Origin: Vibrio sp. J1-1
GTDB taxonomy: Bacteria; Pseudomonadota; Gammaproteobacteria; Enterobacterales; Vibrionaceae
NCBI RefSeq assembly: GCF_021728395.1
Contig: NZ_JAKKCM010000008.1
Coordinates: forward strand, 1-64,000
Reading direction: 5' to 3'
Length of the DNA stretch: 64,000 nt
Shown: positions 1 through 7,445 of the stretch, piece by piece
Numbering within the stretch: position 1 is the stretch's first letter
Layout of the letters: every line of letters begins with the position of its first letter
Made by a program: the position numbers and the translations under genes
Notes under the pieces: generated by a model
What the model saw: only the letters and a program-made list of their open reading frames with translations
Databases searched by the model: none
Told to the model about the DNA's origin: nothing

Positions 1-54
1 GATTTGAAGAACATTTTTAGCTAAGTCTATAGCAATAACATTGTTGGTTAGCAT
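1..54 (-). CDS. IS110-family transposase, N-terminal fragment (runs off window)
   Basis: Leftward reading frame starting at an ATG at 54 and open to the window edge; the 18 visible residues read MLTNNVIAIDLAKNVLQI. The A-I-D-L-A-K-N-V block is the hallmark start of IS110-family DEDD (RuvC-like) transposases, and its Asp is the first catalytic acid. A purine-rich RBS (GAGGA) sits about 8 bases upstream. Only the N-terminus can be judged, so intactness of the gene is unknown. Members catalyse site-specific recombination of a circular intermediate. Confidence 0.75.
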   Translation of the reverse strand, partial: MLTNNVIAIDLAKNVLQI

Positions 55-120
55 GTTGGAATCCTCAGGTTTTATCTCATCCCACTAAGTTTAGGTTGGC
101 TGGGGAAGAGTGGATTCCAT
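1..120 (-). mobile_element. End of an IS110/IS1111-group insertion sequence
   Basis: The transposase start at 54 and its short leader define one end of an insertion element whose body lies outside the window. The leader contains a GGGAAGAGTGGATTCCA stretch at 103-119 that could be a subterminal repeat. The exact boundary cannot be fixed without the other end. The short gap between the presumed terminus and the start codon is more like the IS1111 subgroup than classical IS110, in which the upstream non-coding end is longer. This is inference. Confidence 0.5.
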
Positions 121-274
121 ACATCAAGGTAAGCCGTACCTGATTAGATGCCATTGGATTACTGTATTTGCATTGGCTTTTTATGGTTAAAATGCCTTAT
201 GTTATAAACGATGAAATTATAAATACTTGCGGCCTTGCCACAGAGATTCCCGATTTTAAACGAAAAGACTTACT

Positions 275-520
275 ATGAATTTTGATATCAATGCACTGAA
301 ACACCACCAACTGGTCGAAGATGGTCAACTAGAGGGGTATTACATTCATCAGCCTGTCCAGGGCAGTCAACAAGACGACGAAGCTGTTTTGGCAGAGCGT
401 CAAGCGCTGGAAAAGATGGGGTATAAGGTGTTACAGGTTCAAGCTAAAGGCGGGATAACAACGTTTTCCGAGGCTATGCAGAAGCTTGCGAAGAAGACTG
501 GTCACCTGCCCAAGGAATAA
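275..520 (+). CDS. Small hypothetical protein (81 aa)
   Basis: A short soluble, charged protein without signal peptide or membrane segment and with no motif that I recognise. The middle is acidic (QQDDEAVLAE around residues 32-41) and the C-terminus is basic (KLAKKTGH). No strong Shine-Dalgarno precedes the ATG, only an AAAAGA. It stands alone between the insertion-sequence end and a convergent LysR gene. Codon use looks like that of neighbouring genes, so it is probably expressed, but its function is unknown. Confidence 0.5.
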   Translation: MNFDINALKHHQLVEDGQLEGYYIHQPVQGSQQDDEAVLAERQALEKMGYKVLQVQAKGGITTFSEAMQKLAKKTGHLPKE

Positions 521-629
521 GCGAAGGGGTAGAGGAGGTTATAAAGTTCGGTTCGGGTTTTACGAACTGAAAAGCTCTTGTCTCATTCCAAACTTGGGTA
601 CCCGCTACTTATTATGTAAATGAGAGGTG

Positions 630-1514
630 TCACTCCTGCCATTCTGCAAAGTGCTCGAGTAGAAAGTCGATGGCCAGTCTCGCTCTTAATGGCAGAAAGT
701 GGCGATTTTGATAAACAATCCAACTGCTGTTGCCGCTCCCCCAATAAGGCTCAAGGACTGGGATTAAACGACCGGACGAAATGGCATCGTTAAAGCTGCT
801 TTTGGGTAGGTACGCTATGCCTAACCCCTCTGTACAAGCTTGCAAAACGGTGTGGACATTATTGCTCTTCCATCTTCCTTGTACTTTTACACCATCTAAG
901 GGCTTCCCATCCTTTTCAAACAACCAGACATCTTTGTTGGCGATAATACAGCTGTGCCGCTTTAACTGCCTAGGGTGAGTCGGCAGACCATGCTCATCAA
1001 TGTAGTTCTGACTAGTAGCCGCTGCCATTGGACGGTCTACGATCTTTCTCGCGACCAAGCCTGAATCGCTTAATCTTCCGTAACGGATAGCAAAATCAAA
1101 ACCATCTTCAATAAAGTTCACCATGCTAGTGTTGAAGTTGATTTCTACCGTGAGGTTGGGGTGTTGTTTGGCGAATTCCATCAAAGCTGGCGCTACGTAT
1201 TTTTCAGAAAATGCGCCAGCCGCGCTCACTCTTAACGTGCCACTCAATTGTGTTTGCCGCGTTGTAAGTTGCTCATTGGCTTGTTGAAGCCCAATCACTA
1301 ACTCTTTGCACTGCTGGTAATACGCTTGTCCAGCTTCCGTTAAGCTCACCATCCTTGTCGAACGCGCTAATAAGGCGACGCCTAATCGCTCTTCTAATCT
1401 TGTAACTTGGCGACTAACGTGACTGGTGCTGCAACCTAATTGTTTTGCCGCTGCGGAGAACCCTAGGCTCTCAGCAACCGTAACAAACTCGTTGATGCCT
1501 TCAAAACTGTCCAT
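630..1514 (-). CDS. LysR-family transcriptional regulator
   Basis: Predicted cytoplasmic DNA-binding regulator of 294 aa, the usual LysR length. An N-terminal winged helix-turn-helix (about residues 1-60: FVTVAESLGFSAAAKQLGCS, then HVSRQVTRLEERLG) is followed by a periplasmic-binding-protein-like effector domain (about 90-290). The ATG at 1514 (protein starting MDSFEGINEF) is preferred over an in-frame start 12 codons upstream because it begins at the family's normal N-terminus and has an AAGGTGG RBS. It is divergent from the DJ-1/PfpI gene at 1632 with about 117 bases between, the usual arrangement of a LysR regulator and its target. The effector is unknown. Confidence 0.9.
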   Translation of the reverse strand: MDSFEGINEFVTVAESLGFSAAAKQLGCSTSHVSRQVTRLEERLGVALLARSTRMVSLTEAGQAYYQQCKELVIGLQQANEQLTTRQTQLSGTLRVSAAGAFSEKYVAPALMEFAKQHPNLTVEINFNTSMVNFIEDGFDFAIRYGRLSDSGLVARKIVDRPMAAATSQNYIDEHGLPTHPRQLKRHSCIIANKDVWLFEKDGKPLDGVKVQGRWKSNNVHTVLQACTEGLGIAYLPKSSFNDAISSGRLIPVLEPYWGSGNSSWIVYQNRHFLPLRARLAIDFLLEHFAEWQE

Positions 1515-1631
1515 AACCACCTTTGCTATATAGCAATAATATTTTGTCAATTTGGTGTATTGTCACTTATTTGCTTAGCAATTAGTATGGAGGTGTTCAA
1601 CAAATATACATAAGCCAATAAGGAAACCATC

Positions 1632-2303
1632 ATGAAGAAAGTACTCATTATTGTGACAAATCATGCGACACTTGGTGAAACGGATCAAGCGAACGGAACT
1701 TACGCGCCAGAGCTAACTCATGCGCTTAGCGAACTGCTTGTTGCTGGCTTCGATTACGACATTGCTTCTATCAAGGGTGGTCAGGCACCACTCTACGGAA
1801 TGGACATTGAAGGTGATGTGATAAACAATAGAATCTTAGCTGATGATGATTTTCAGAACCGCATTAACAATACGATTCCAGTCTCGCAAATCAACGGTGA
1901 CAAATACGATGCGATCTTCTATCCGGGTGGTTTTGGTCTTCTTTCAGACCTAGCGAGCAACGAAGATTTCGCAAAAATCTCAGCAAAACATTATGAAGAT
2001 GGGGGCATTGTGGCGGCTGTTTGTCATGGTCCGGCTGCTCTTCTTCCTATCACGCTAAGCAATGGCGAGAAGCTGCTTGCGTCTAAATCGGTGACAGGTT
2101 TCACTCGTGAGGAAGAAATCGATTTTGGCACTATCAAAGACATCCCGTTCCTATTAGAAGAGTCTCTTGCACGTGGCGCAGCGCGCTACTCTAAAATGCA
2201 ACCATGGAAAGAGTTTGTGATTGTCGATGACCGAGTAATCACAGGTCAAAACCCAACCAGCGCACACGGAGTCGGTAAAGCCATTGTGGATCTATTGGCC
2301 TAA
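1632..2303 (+). CDS. DJ-1/PfpI-family (type 1 glutamine amidotransferase-like) protein
   Basis: Single-domain cytoplasmic protein of 223 aa with the class I glutamine amidotransferase/DJ-1 fold. The nucleophile elbow is visible as AAVCHGPAAL (Cys near residue 130), preceded by the glycine-rich FYPGGFG loop. Relatives include Hsp31-like glyoxalases, deglycase candidates and stress proteins, so it most likely handles reactive carbonyls or acts as a stress chaperone. An AAGGAAA RBS precedes the ATG. It probably belongs to the regulon of the divergent LysR gene. The exact substrate cannot be read from sequence. Confidence 0.85.
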   Translation: MKKVLIIVTNHATLGETDQANGTYAPELTHALSELLVAGFDYDIASIKGGQAPLYGMDIEGDVINNRILADDDFQNRINNTIPVSQINGDKYDAIFYPGGFGLLSDLASNEDFAKISAKHYEDGGIVAAVCHGPAALLPITLSNGEKLLASKSVTGFTREEEIDFGTIKDIPFLLEESLARGAARYSKMQPWKEFVIVDDRVITGQNPTSAHGVGKAIVDLLA

Positions 2304-2329
2304 GCGATAATTAGGACCAAACTCCTATC

Positions 2330-2515
2330 TCACAACGGAAATAAGTCTGCCAAGGATTTGTCCAGTACCTTTACGGTTGGTACTTCGTAACTCACGAGTA
2401 TCCAATGACGAATCAGAGCGATCTGCTTGTGATTACCAAGGGAGCTTGACGGGATAAATCCCAAGCGACTTTGCCGTTCACCTTTAAGTCTAGCCCACAG
2501 GCTAGGCTTCTTTAT
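2330..2515 (-). pseudogene. Startless open frame, likely gene fragment
   Basis: On the minus strand a 61-codon frame is open from 2515 to a TGA at 2330-2332, with no ATG/GTG/TTG at its head and a stop immediately upstream. Its residues (for example GNHKQIALIRHW and VPTVKVLDKSLADLFPL) look protein-like rather than random, so it may be the C-terminal remnant of a lost gene in this decayed region. I do not recognise the family. It could also be a chance open frame. Confidence 0.3.
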
Positions 2516-2570
2516 TTAATGCCACTGAGCGTTGTATTCTCAGCTCTCTGGTATTCAGAGCCTCGCGCTT

Positions 2571-2856
2571 TCAGATATTTCGTATCGTGCAACTGCTGAC
2601 GGTGATGTTGTACTCATTCTTTAGCATGGTTCTCAACTGTACTGAGGTTTGATACGTCAGCTCGAAAATTTTGTGTTCGGTTTCTTCAGGTATGCTGTTT
2701 TTGCTTAGGTGCAGCGGTTTGTTAATGCGCTTAAGGCCAAGTATGCCTTCCTCGGCTAATACCTTTTGATAGTTATAGATACTTCGGCGTGAGCAACCGG
2801 TAGTCCGAGTCATAACCTAAGCGTTCGGCAACATCCAATTTACGCTGGACTCCCAT
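2571..2856 (-). pseudogene. Decayed transposase, helix-turn-helix N-terminal remnant
   Basis: The readable part (2571-2813, 80 codons) carries a helix-turn-helix typical of IS481/IS630-like transposases: CSRRSIYNYQKVLAEEGILGLKR, then a conserved-looking TSVQLRTMLKNEYNITVSS segment. An upstream ATG at 2856 opens MGVQRKLDVAERLG in a different frame, which continues naturally into the first helix if one base is shifted near 2815. A frameshift plus truncation after codon 80, with no catalytic DDE domain following, indicates a dead element. No terminal repeats were found. Confidence 0.55.
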
Positions 2857-3000
2857 CTCATACTCACTTCGTCTTAAACGCTTTGTTATGGCTGTTCTGA
2901 TAGTTGTAGAAAACATGTGCCACATCAATACCCGAGTGTTTCACTAAAGTATTATCTAATTGTATTGAGCTAACCCATTCCATAATTAAGGAACTTACCA

Positions 3001-3156
3001 ATGACTTTCTCAATAAAGAAAATTTTCAGCAAAAAAGACTCTGATTCAAAATCAGCCGGAAACAATACTACAAAAAATAACGAAGAGTCTCAAAGCCGCT
3101 CACCAAAACAAGAAAAGCACGATAGTCCTACTGGTTGCTGTGGTTCGTGCTCATAA
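3001..3156 (+). CDS. CCGSCS-motif mini-protein (51 aa)
   Basis: A very short gene whose product ends in GCCGSCS, with three closely spaced cysteines at the C-terminus. The N-terminal part is lysine-rich (MTFSIKKIFSKK) and the middle is a low-complexity S/N/K/E linker. An AAGGAA RBS lies 9-10 bases before the ATG. The architecture matches small CCGSCS-motif proteins annotated in Vibrio and other Gammaproteobacteria; their function is unknown. The basic amphipathic start and cysteine tail could mean metal binding, lipid or membrane contact, or thiol modification. It is followed by a hairpin at 3169-3197. Confidence 0.7.
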   Translation: MTFSIKKIFSKKDSDSKSAGNNTTKNNEESQSRSPKQEKHDSPTGCCGSCS

Positions 3157-3168
3157 GCCCGCTTATCA

Positions 3169-3197
3169 ATAGCCAATCTTACTCTAAGGTTGGCTAT
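3169..3197 (+). terminator. Hairpin after the CCGSCS gene
   Basis: Arms ATAGCCAA (3169-3176) and TTGGCTAT (3190-3197) form an 8-bp perfect stem 13 bases after the stop codon. There is no run of T directly after it, so it is a weak intrinsic terminator or a 3'-end stabiliser. Confidence 0.4.
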
Positions 3198-3441
3198 ACC
3201 TTCAAAAGCCATAACGCTTGTTAGGCAGTGGTTTCAGAACGTGAAAAAGATAAAGAGTTGACTGATCAGTTCTAACTAAGACCATAAATGAGTTATCAAG
3301 TGCCCGCTTATTTCCAAGATGTTCGAGAGTGACACTAACAATATGGTTTTATAATAAATCGATATTTTAACATTATGGTTAATAAACATCTTTTATATAA
3401 ATTCAGTTGAAATCGTCGCTCTGAAATACTATTAAAAATTG

Positions 3442-3517
3442 AAAGGTTGTCTGAATAGAGACCTTTTTATAAATATTGTTTTTGTTATATGTTGCTTCTT
3501 ATGGAGGATATATTATG
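3442..3517 (+). promoter_or_regulatory. ROSE-like RNA thermometer in the ibpA leader
   Basis: Upstream of ibpA the RNA can form a hairpin with arms AAAGGT (3442-3447) and ACCTTT (3461-3466). Next to the start codon, TTGCTTC (3492-3498) can pair with the Shine-Dalgarno GGAGGAT (3503-3509) across a 4-base TTAT loop, leaving a G opposite G inside the stem. The U-Y-G-C-U anti-SD sequence with a G-G mismatch is the signature of ROSE elements, which melt on heat shock and are known from ibpA leaders. TTGAAA (3407-3412), 17 bases, TATTAA (3430-3435) is a possible promoter giving a start near 3442. The pairing was worked out by hand. Confidence 0.65.
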
Positions 3518-3994
3518 AACTCAATTGACCTATCTCCACTATATCGCAGTAGTATTGGTTTTGACCGTTTGGCATCGTTAATTGATCATGCCTTAACCAG
3601 CGAAACCGCTGTGAGTGGTTACCCACCATATAACATTGAAGTTCTTAGTGAGAGCCGCTATGCCATTACCTTGGCAGTAGCCGGGTTTGTCCAAGAAGAA
3701 CTTGATATTCAAGTAGAAAAGGGTGTGCTGACGGTGAGCGGCCATAAGAACACTGATGAAGAGCGTACTTATCTTTATCAGGGGATTGCCAATCGTACAT
3801 TCGAGCGTAAGTTCAATTTAGCGGACTATGTGGAAGTTATTGACGCAGACCTTTCTAATGGATTGCTAACGATTACTTTGGTGAAAGAAATTCCTGAAGC
3901 TATGAGGCCTAAATCCATTGCCATTAACCAAAATGGTCAGGTTTTAGAGCATAAAGTTGAAAAGGCTAACACCAAAGATGGCGAAGCTGCCTAA
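3515..3994 (+). CDS. ibpA: Small heat-shock protein IbpA (Hsp20/alpha-crystallin)
   Basis: ATP-independent holdase that binds unfolding proteins and hands them to DnaK/ClpB. The 159-residue product has an N-terminal arm with FDRLASLIDHAL, an alpha-crystallin domain (about 40-130; YNIEVLSESRYAITLAVAGF, LTVSGHK, then LLTITL) and a charged C-terminal tail. The ATG at 3515 is chosen because it follows the GGAGG RBS by 7 bases and gives the IbpA N-terminus; an in-frame start at 3476 lies inside the structured leader. Translation is probably controlled by the ROSE-like element. A GC-rich hairpin follows at 4001. Confidence 0.93.
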   Translation: MNSIDLSPLYRSSIGFDRLASLIDHALTSETAVSGYPPYNIEVLSESRYAITLAVAGFVQEELDIQVEKGVLTVSGHKNTDEERTYLYQGIANRTFERKFNLADYVEVIDADLSNGLLTITLVKEIPEAMRPKSIAINQNGQVLEHKVEKANTKDGEAA

Positions 3995-4000
3995 ATTGCA

Positions 4001-4022
4001 TGAGGGTGTGAATCCGCACCCT
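4001..4022 (+). terminator. Hairpin downstream of ibpA
   Basis: GAGGGTG (4001-4007) pairs with CACCCTC (4016-4022), a 7-bp GC-rich stem 7 bases after the ibpA stop. The following TTGATT is only weakly U-rich, so termination may be partial. Confidence 0.5.
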
Positions 4023-4067
4023 CTTGATTAATGCTTATGAATATCACCCATATATGGGAGGATTTTT

Positions 4068-4229
4068 ATGAACATCGAAAAATTGAAACCCTGAAACTGG
4101 TTTAAACATGAAGATGACTCAGAAAACCTAATTCCGGTATCTAAAAATGAAGTTTCTTCTAAAACTCGTGCTGGCGGCAATACCATCATATCACCACAGC
4201 AAAGTGCGGGAGCTGGTATAGTGGTTTAG
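4068..4229 (+). pseudogene. Hsp20-family pseudogene (nonsense-mutated, truncated)
   Basis: A GGGAGG RBS precedes an ATG at 4068 that opens MNIEKLKP followed by an in-frame TGA and then NWFKHEDDSENLIPVS. Relatives of the second, IbpA-unlike Hsp20 class begin with a similar KLKPWNWFKHE stretch, so the TGA most likely replaces a TGG Trp codon. The frame then stops at 4227-4229 after about 53 codons, before any alpha-crystallin domain. This looks like a small heat-shock gene lost by a nonsense mutation and an internal deletion, next to the intact ibpA. Confidence 0.6.
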
Positions 4230-4384
4230 GTATTGAAGGGTATGGAACTTTATACAGACTAATCTATTAAGCAACCCAGGTAAAAAGCCTTGACCGAGAA
4301 TAAACCTATACTTCTTCAGGTTAACAGGATAAAGGGTGCACTCTTTATTGTGGTTCAATAAATGATTCTTATGGAGGTAGTGCC

Positions 4385-4734
4385 ATGGCTACACATAGTG
4401 GTGAAAACAAGTCGTTGAATAACGTTTTGCTGATTTGTGAGGCAAGCACGAATACTGAAGGATTCACACGCTTGTTCGATAGTTATGATTTTTCAGTGGA
4501 TATTCGCCATGACAACTTGCAAGACAATATGGAGCTATTGTACACATTACAAACTCCTCTGAGTCCTTGACAGCACTATTAGGCCGTAGAATCGAGTCAG
4601 TAAAAGATGAAGAGTGGATCTTAATTTCTGGCGATGATGACGACTTGCATTGTACCGTTCAGCTTAATGTTCTCGCATCGGAGGAACTGAAACTGTACAT
4701 AAGGACTTTGTGGGCCAACTTTAATATCACGTAA
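4385..4734 (+). pseudogene. Frameshifted gene of unknown function
   Basis: The first part (4385-4570, 61 codons, good GGAGG RBS) ends prematurely in LQTPLSP. From about 4555 the -1 frame continues as SESLTALLGRRIESVKDEEWILISGD and so on to a TAA at 4732-4734, giving a plausible 116-residue fused product. The joined protein is acidic with no recognised domain. No slippery heptamer or pseudoknot is evident at the junction, so a mutation or a sequence error is more likely than programmed frameshifting. Confidence 0.5.
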
Positions 4735-4927
4735 CGTTGTGTTAAAGCCGCGTTCAATTTAACTGCAGGCTATTGAGTTGTGTGACTCAGCCCGGATGTC
4801 CTCTCTTTCTGATGATTTAAAATGTCCACTTCCTTTCACAAACGGCACCTCGTGCAGTGGTGCCACTTGGAGATTTAGGATACAAAAAGTTATCCGAAGG
4901 GTAGAAAAGAGCTAGAGTAAGACTGAG

Positions 4928-5542
4928 TTAAGCTCGACTTTTAGCCAGTAGTAGGTTCACTTTCCCTTTTGCCGTCTTACTAACGGTTTGCATAAACTCA
5001 AAGCTTGGCTTGGCAATTCCTGAATGTTCTAAATCTTCTACCATTTGAAGCCAAAGTTTAGCGGTCATCTGTGCATCAGCTAATGCTCGGTGAAAAACAC
5101 CGTTGTTATCGATGTTTTTGTAGCGAACAAGCTCACCGAGTTTGTGTGATGGTGCATCTTGTATCAGTCGTCTTGCCACCAATAGGGAACAAGCGAACTC
5201 TCCCGAATAACCACTATTGATTCTCTCAAGCTCTGCGTCTAAAAATCGTTTATCGAACGACGCGTTGTGAGCGATAAGGTTCTCATCGGCAATGAACTCA
5301 CTAAACGATGCCATCACCTCGTCACAGCTTGGTGCTGTACGCAGCATGTTATTGGTGATGCCAGTATAACTTTCAATAAAAGAGCTCACTCTGAAGCCTG
5401 GATTCATTAGTTGCTGAAAACTATCGACGACTTCACCATCAACGAGTTTAACTGCTCCGATTTCAATTGCTCGGTCGCCAAGGTTAGGAGAGAGGCCTGT
5501 GGTTTCAAAGTCGAGCACGACCACGGAGTTTGCTTGAGGCAT
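4928..5542 (-). CDS. DnaQ-like 3'-5' exonuclease (DEDDh)
   Basis: Stand-alone exonuclease of 204 aa resembling the epsilon/PolC proofreading domain. The visible catalytic set is DFETTGL (Asp, Glu of motif I), [11 protein letters not shown] (Asp of motif II) and [14 protein letters not shown] (His and Asp of motif III, ADA), defining a DEDDh enzyme that degrades single-stranded DNA or RNA ends using two metals. The ATG at 5542 ([13 protein letters not shown]) is preferred to a TTG four codons upstream. No neighbours in operon; the substrate is not evident. Confidence 0.88.
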   Translation of the reverse strand: MPQANSVVVLDFETTGLSPNLGDRAIEIGAVKLVDGEVVDSFQQLMNPGFRVSSFIESYTGITNNMLRTAPSCDEVMASFSEFIADENLIAHNASFDKRFLDAELERINSGYSGEFACSLLVARRLIQDAPSHKLGELVRYKNIDNNGVFHRALADAQMTAKLWLQMVEDLEHSGIAKPSFEFMQTVSKTAKGKVNLLLAKSRA

Positions 5543-6023
5543 GAAGTTTTCCAACTAAACAATAATGTGCGAGAGTATCCTCGAAAGCGATAGAAAAAGA
5601 AAGATGATGTCGTCTAAGCTCGCTTTGCTTGCCAATAAGTGACTTTGCCGTAGCAGTTGGAATTAAGTCCTCTAAAACTACAGAAATATCAATAGGCCGA
5701 CGAAAGTCGGCATTATTATTTTCAGAGGATACGCTGCATCTCTTTGTGGTGAATTATCACGAAAATTATTATTTATGACTCGCAATTAGTGAGGTTGAAC
5801 ACATCTCACGGATGTTTTCTTATGTGAATACAAGTTCATTGATCTAACACCAAATTTCTGCCCCTTAACAGTGCGCATAATTCCGCATCGGAGTAGTGAA
5901 CAGCTACGTTTGCTTATTTCGGATTAACAGCATCAACAAAGCTCGTATTCGAAACAGCAAAACGTCCGTTTATTAATGAAACTCCTTACGTCTTAACACC
6001 GTCTCAGGAAGAGAAGTAGCACT
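5543..6023. other. Intergenic region before the DASS operon
   Basis: About 480 bases without a supported gene. It contains the orphan hairpin at 5696-5723 and then an AT-rich stretch presumed to hold the promoter of the rightward transporter operon. An AGGAAGAG RBS lies just before 6024. I see no clear -35/-10 pair or operator repeat. Confidence 0.4.
5696..5723 (+). terminator. Orphan intrinsic terminator (GNRA-loop hairpin)
   Basis: GCCGAC (5696-5701), GAAA tetraloop, GTCGGC (5706-5711), then ATTATTATTTTC. In the + orientation it has a U-rich tail; in the - orientation it does not. The only annotated gene to its left runs leftward, so a rightward transcript ending here would have to start within 5555-5690, which hints at a small RNA or leader. 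Confidence 0.5.
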
Positions 6024-7442
6024 ATGCGTCCTTATCTTAAATACATCATTCCAACGATAATCCCGTTACTTATTTGGCTGCTGCCTTTGTCTGCGTTTCC
6101 ATTTGATGGCATCACCATTATTCAACAGCGCGTCATCGCGATTTTCTTGCTGGCGGCATTATGTTGGGTGTTCGAACCTATTCCAATTTACGCGACTTCG
6201 GTGGTGATTATCGTTCTTGAGCTATTGCTTGTGTCGAACAAAAGTATCGTTTTGTTTCGGGCACAAGAAGGGCAGGCGCATTTTGGTGAGTTGTTGCAAT
6301 ACAATGAGATCATGGCGACTTTTGCCAGCCCAATTATTATGCTGTTCTTGGGCGGTTTCTTCTTAGCGATGGCAGCAACCAAGTTCCGCTTAGACGTGAA
6401 CTTAGCGCGAGTACTGCTGAAGCCGTTTGGACAAAACCCCAAGTACGTTATGTTGGGATTGATGCTGATTACCGCTATTTTTTCCATGTTCATGTCTAAT
6501 ACGGCAACCACCGCAATGATGTTATCTATCCTGACTCCTGTCATTGCTGTGTTCGGACCGAAAGACCCGGGTAGAATCGCCTTTGCTTTGTGTATCCCAG
6601 TTGCGGCGAATATTGGCGGTATCGGAACACCTATCGGGACACCACCAAACGCGATTGCACTTAAATATTTAGTCGGCGAGAACCTGATTACTTTTGGTGA
6701 ATGGATGATGTTTGGCGTGCCGTTTGTCGTGATTATGATGGCTCTAGCTTGGGTACTTATCGGCGTGATGTACAAAGCCGAACAAACCACGATCGATTTG
6801 AATATCAAGAGCAAGTTCCTGAAAACGCCGAAAGCGATGATTGTGTACATTACGTTTGCCGGTACGATTATCCTTTGGTTAATGGGCTCAGCGCACGGCA
6901 TGAACTCATACACGGTCGCATTGATTCCGGTCGCGGTTTTCTCCTTAACTGGCATCATCAACAAAGAAGATTTAAAGAAAATTTCCTGGGACGTGCTTTG
7001 GTTGGTTTCTGGTGGTATTGCCCTTGGTTTGGCACTTGATAAAACCGGCTTGGCGAAGCTAGTGGTACACAGCATTCCATTCGATCAATATTCACCTTAT
7101 GTGGTGTTGTTTGGCGCGGCATTCCTTTGTTTAGCGATGGCCAACTTTATGTCACATACGGCCACAGCTAACTTGTTGATGCCCATCATGGCAGCGCTAG
7201 GCACATCGATGACATCACTCACGCCACTCGGTGGTGAAGTGACATTGATTCTCGTGGTGACGTTTGCCGCTTCACTTGGTATGTCTCTGCCTATCAGTAC
7301 ACCGCCTAACGCGCTTGCTCACGCTACCGGGCATGTACAAAGTAACCAAATGGCGCGGATTGGTGTGGTACTCGGTGTCGTAGGTGTGCTGCTAAGCTTT
7401 GTTATGGTTTGGATACTGCACTCTGTGGGGCATATTGGTTAA
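6024..7442 (+). CDS. DASS/SLC13-family sodium-dicarboxylate-type transporter
   Basis: Inner-membrane protein of 472 aa, close in length to V. cholerae INDY. It has the two family signature repeats: SNTATTA with GTPIGTPPNA in the first half and SHTATAN with STPPNA in the second. These SNT/TP pairs form the sodium and carboxylate site in INDY. In the second repeat the canonical Asn of SNT is His (SHT), which could change substrate or ion binding. The family imports succinate, malate, citrate or sulfate with sodium. It is 3 bases from a histidine kinase, so the signal pathway may report on this transporter or its substrate. Confidence 0.9.
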   Translation: MRPYLKYIIPTIIPLLIWLLPLSAFPFDGITIIQQRVIAIFLLAALCWVFEPIPIYATSVVIIVLELLLVSNKSIVLFRAQEGQAHFGELLQYNEIMATFASPIIMLFLGGFFLAMAATKFRLDVNLARVLLKPFGQNPKYVMLGLMLITAIFSMFMSNTATTAMMLSILTPVIAVFGPKDPGRIAFALCIPVAANIGGIGTPIGTPPNAIALKYLVGENLITFGEWMMFGVPFVVIMMALAWVLIGVMYKAEQTTIDLNIKSKFLKTPKAMIVYITFAGTIILWLMGSAHGMNSYTVALIPVAVFSLTGIINKEDLKKISWDVLWLVSGGIALGLALDKTGLAKLVVHSIPFDQYSPYVVLFGAAFLCLAMANFMSHTATANLLMPIMAALGTSMTSLTPLGGEVTLILVVTFAASLGMSLPISTPPNALAHATGHVQSNQMARIGVVLGVVGVLLSFVMVWILHSVGHIG

Positions 7443-7445
7443 TCC

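Noticed and set aside
3211-3226. attC-like GTTAGGC core preceded by AACGCTT, suggestive of an integron cassette end
   Set aside because: No matching inverse core (GCCTAAC) or paired inner boxes were found 60-130 bases upstream, so a recombination site is not supported.
6188-7075. Long open frame on the minus strand under the DASS transporter gene
   Set aside because: It is the antisense shadow of a clearly conserved transporter; its residues form no recognisable protein and no RBS is seen.
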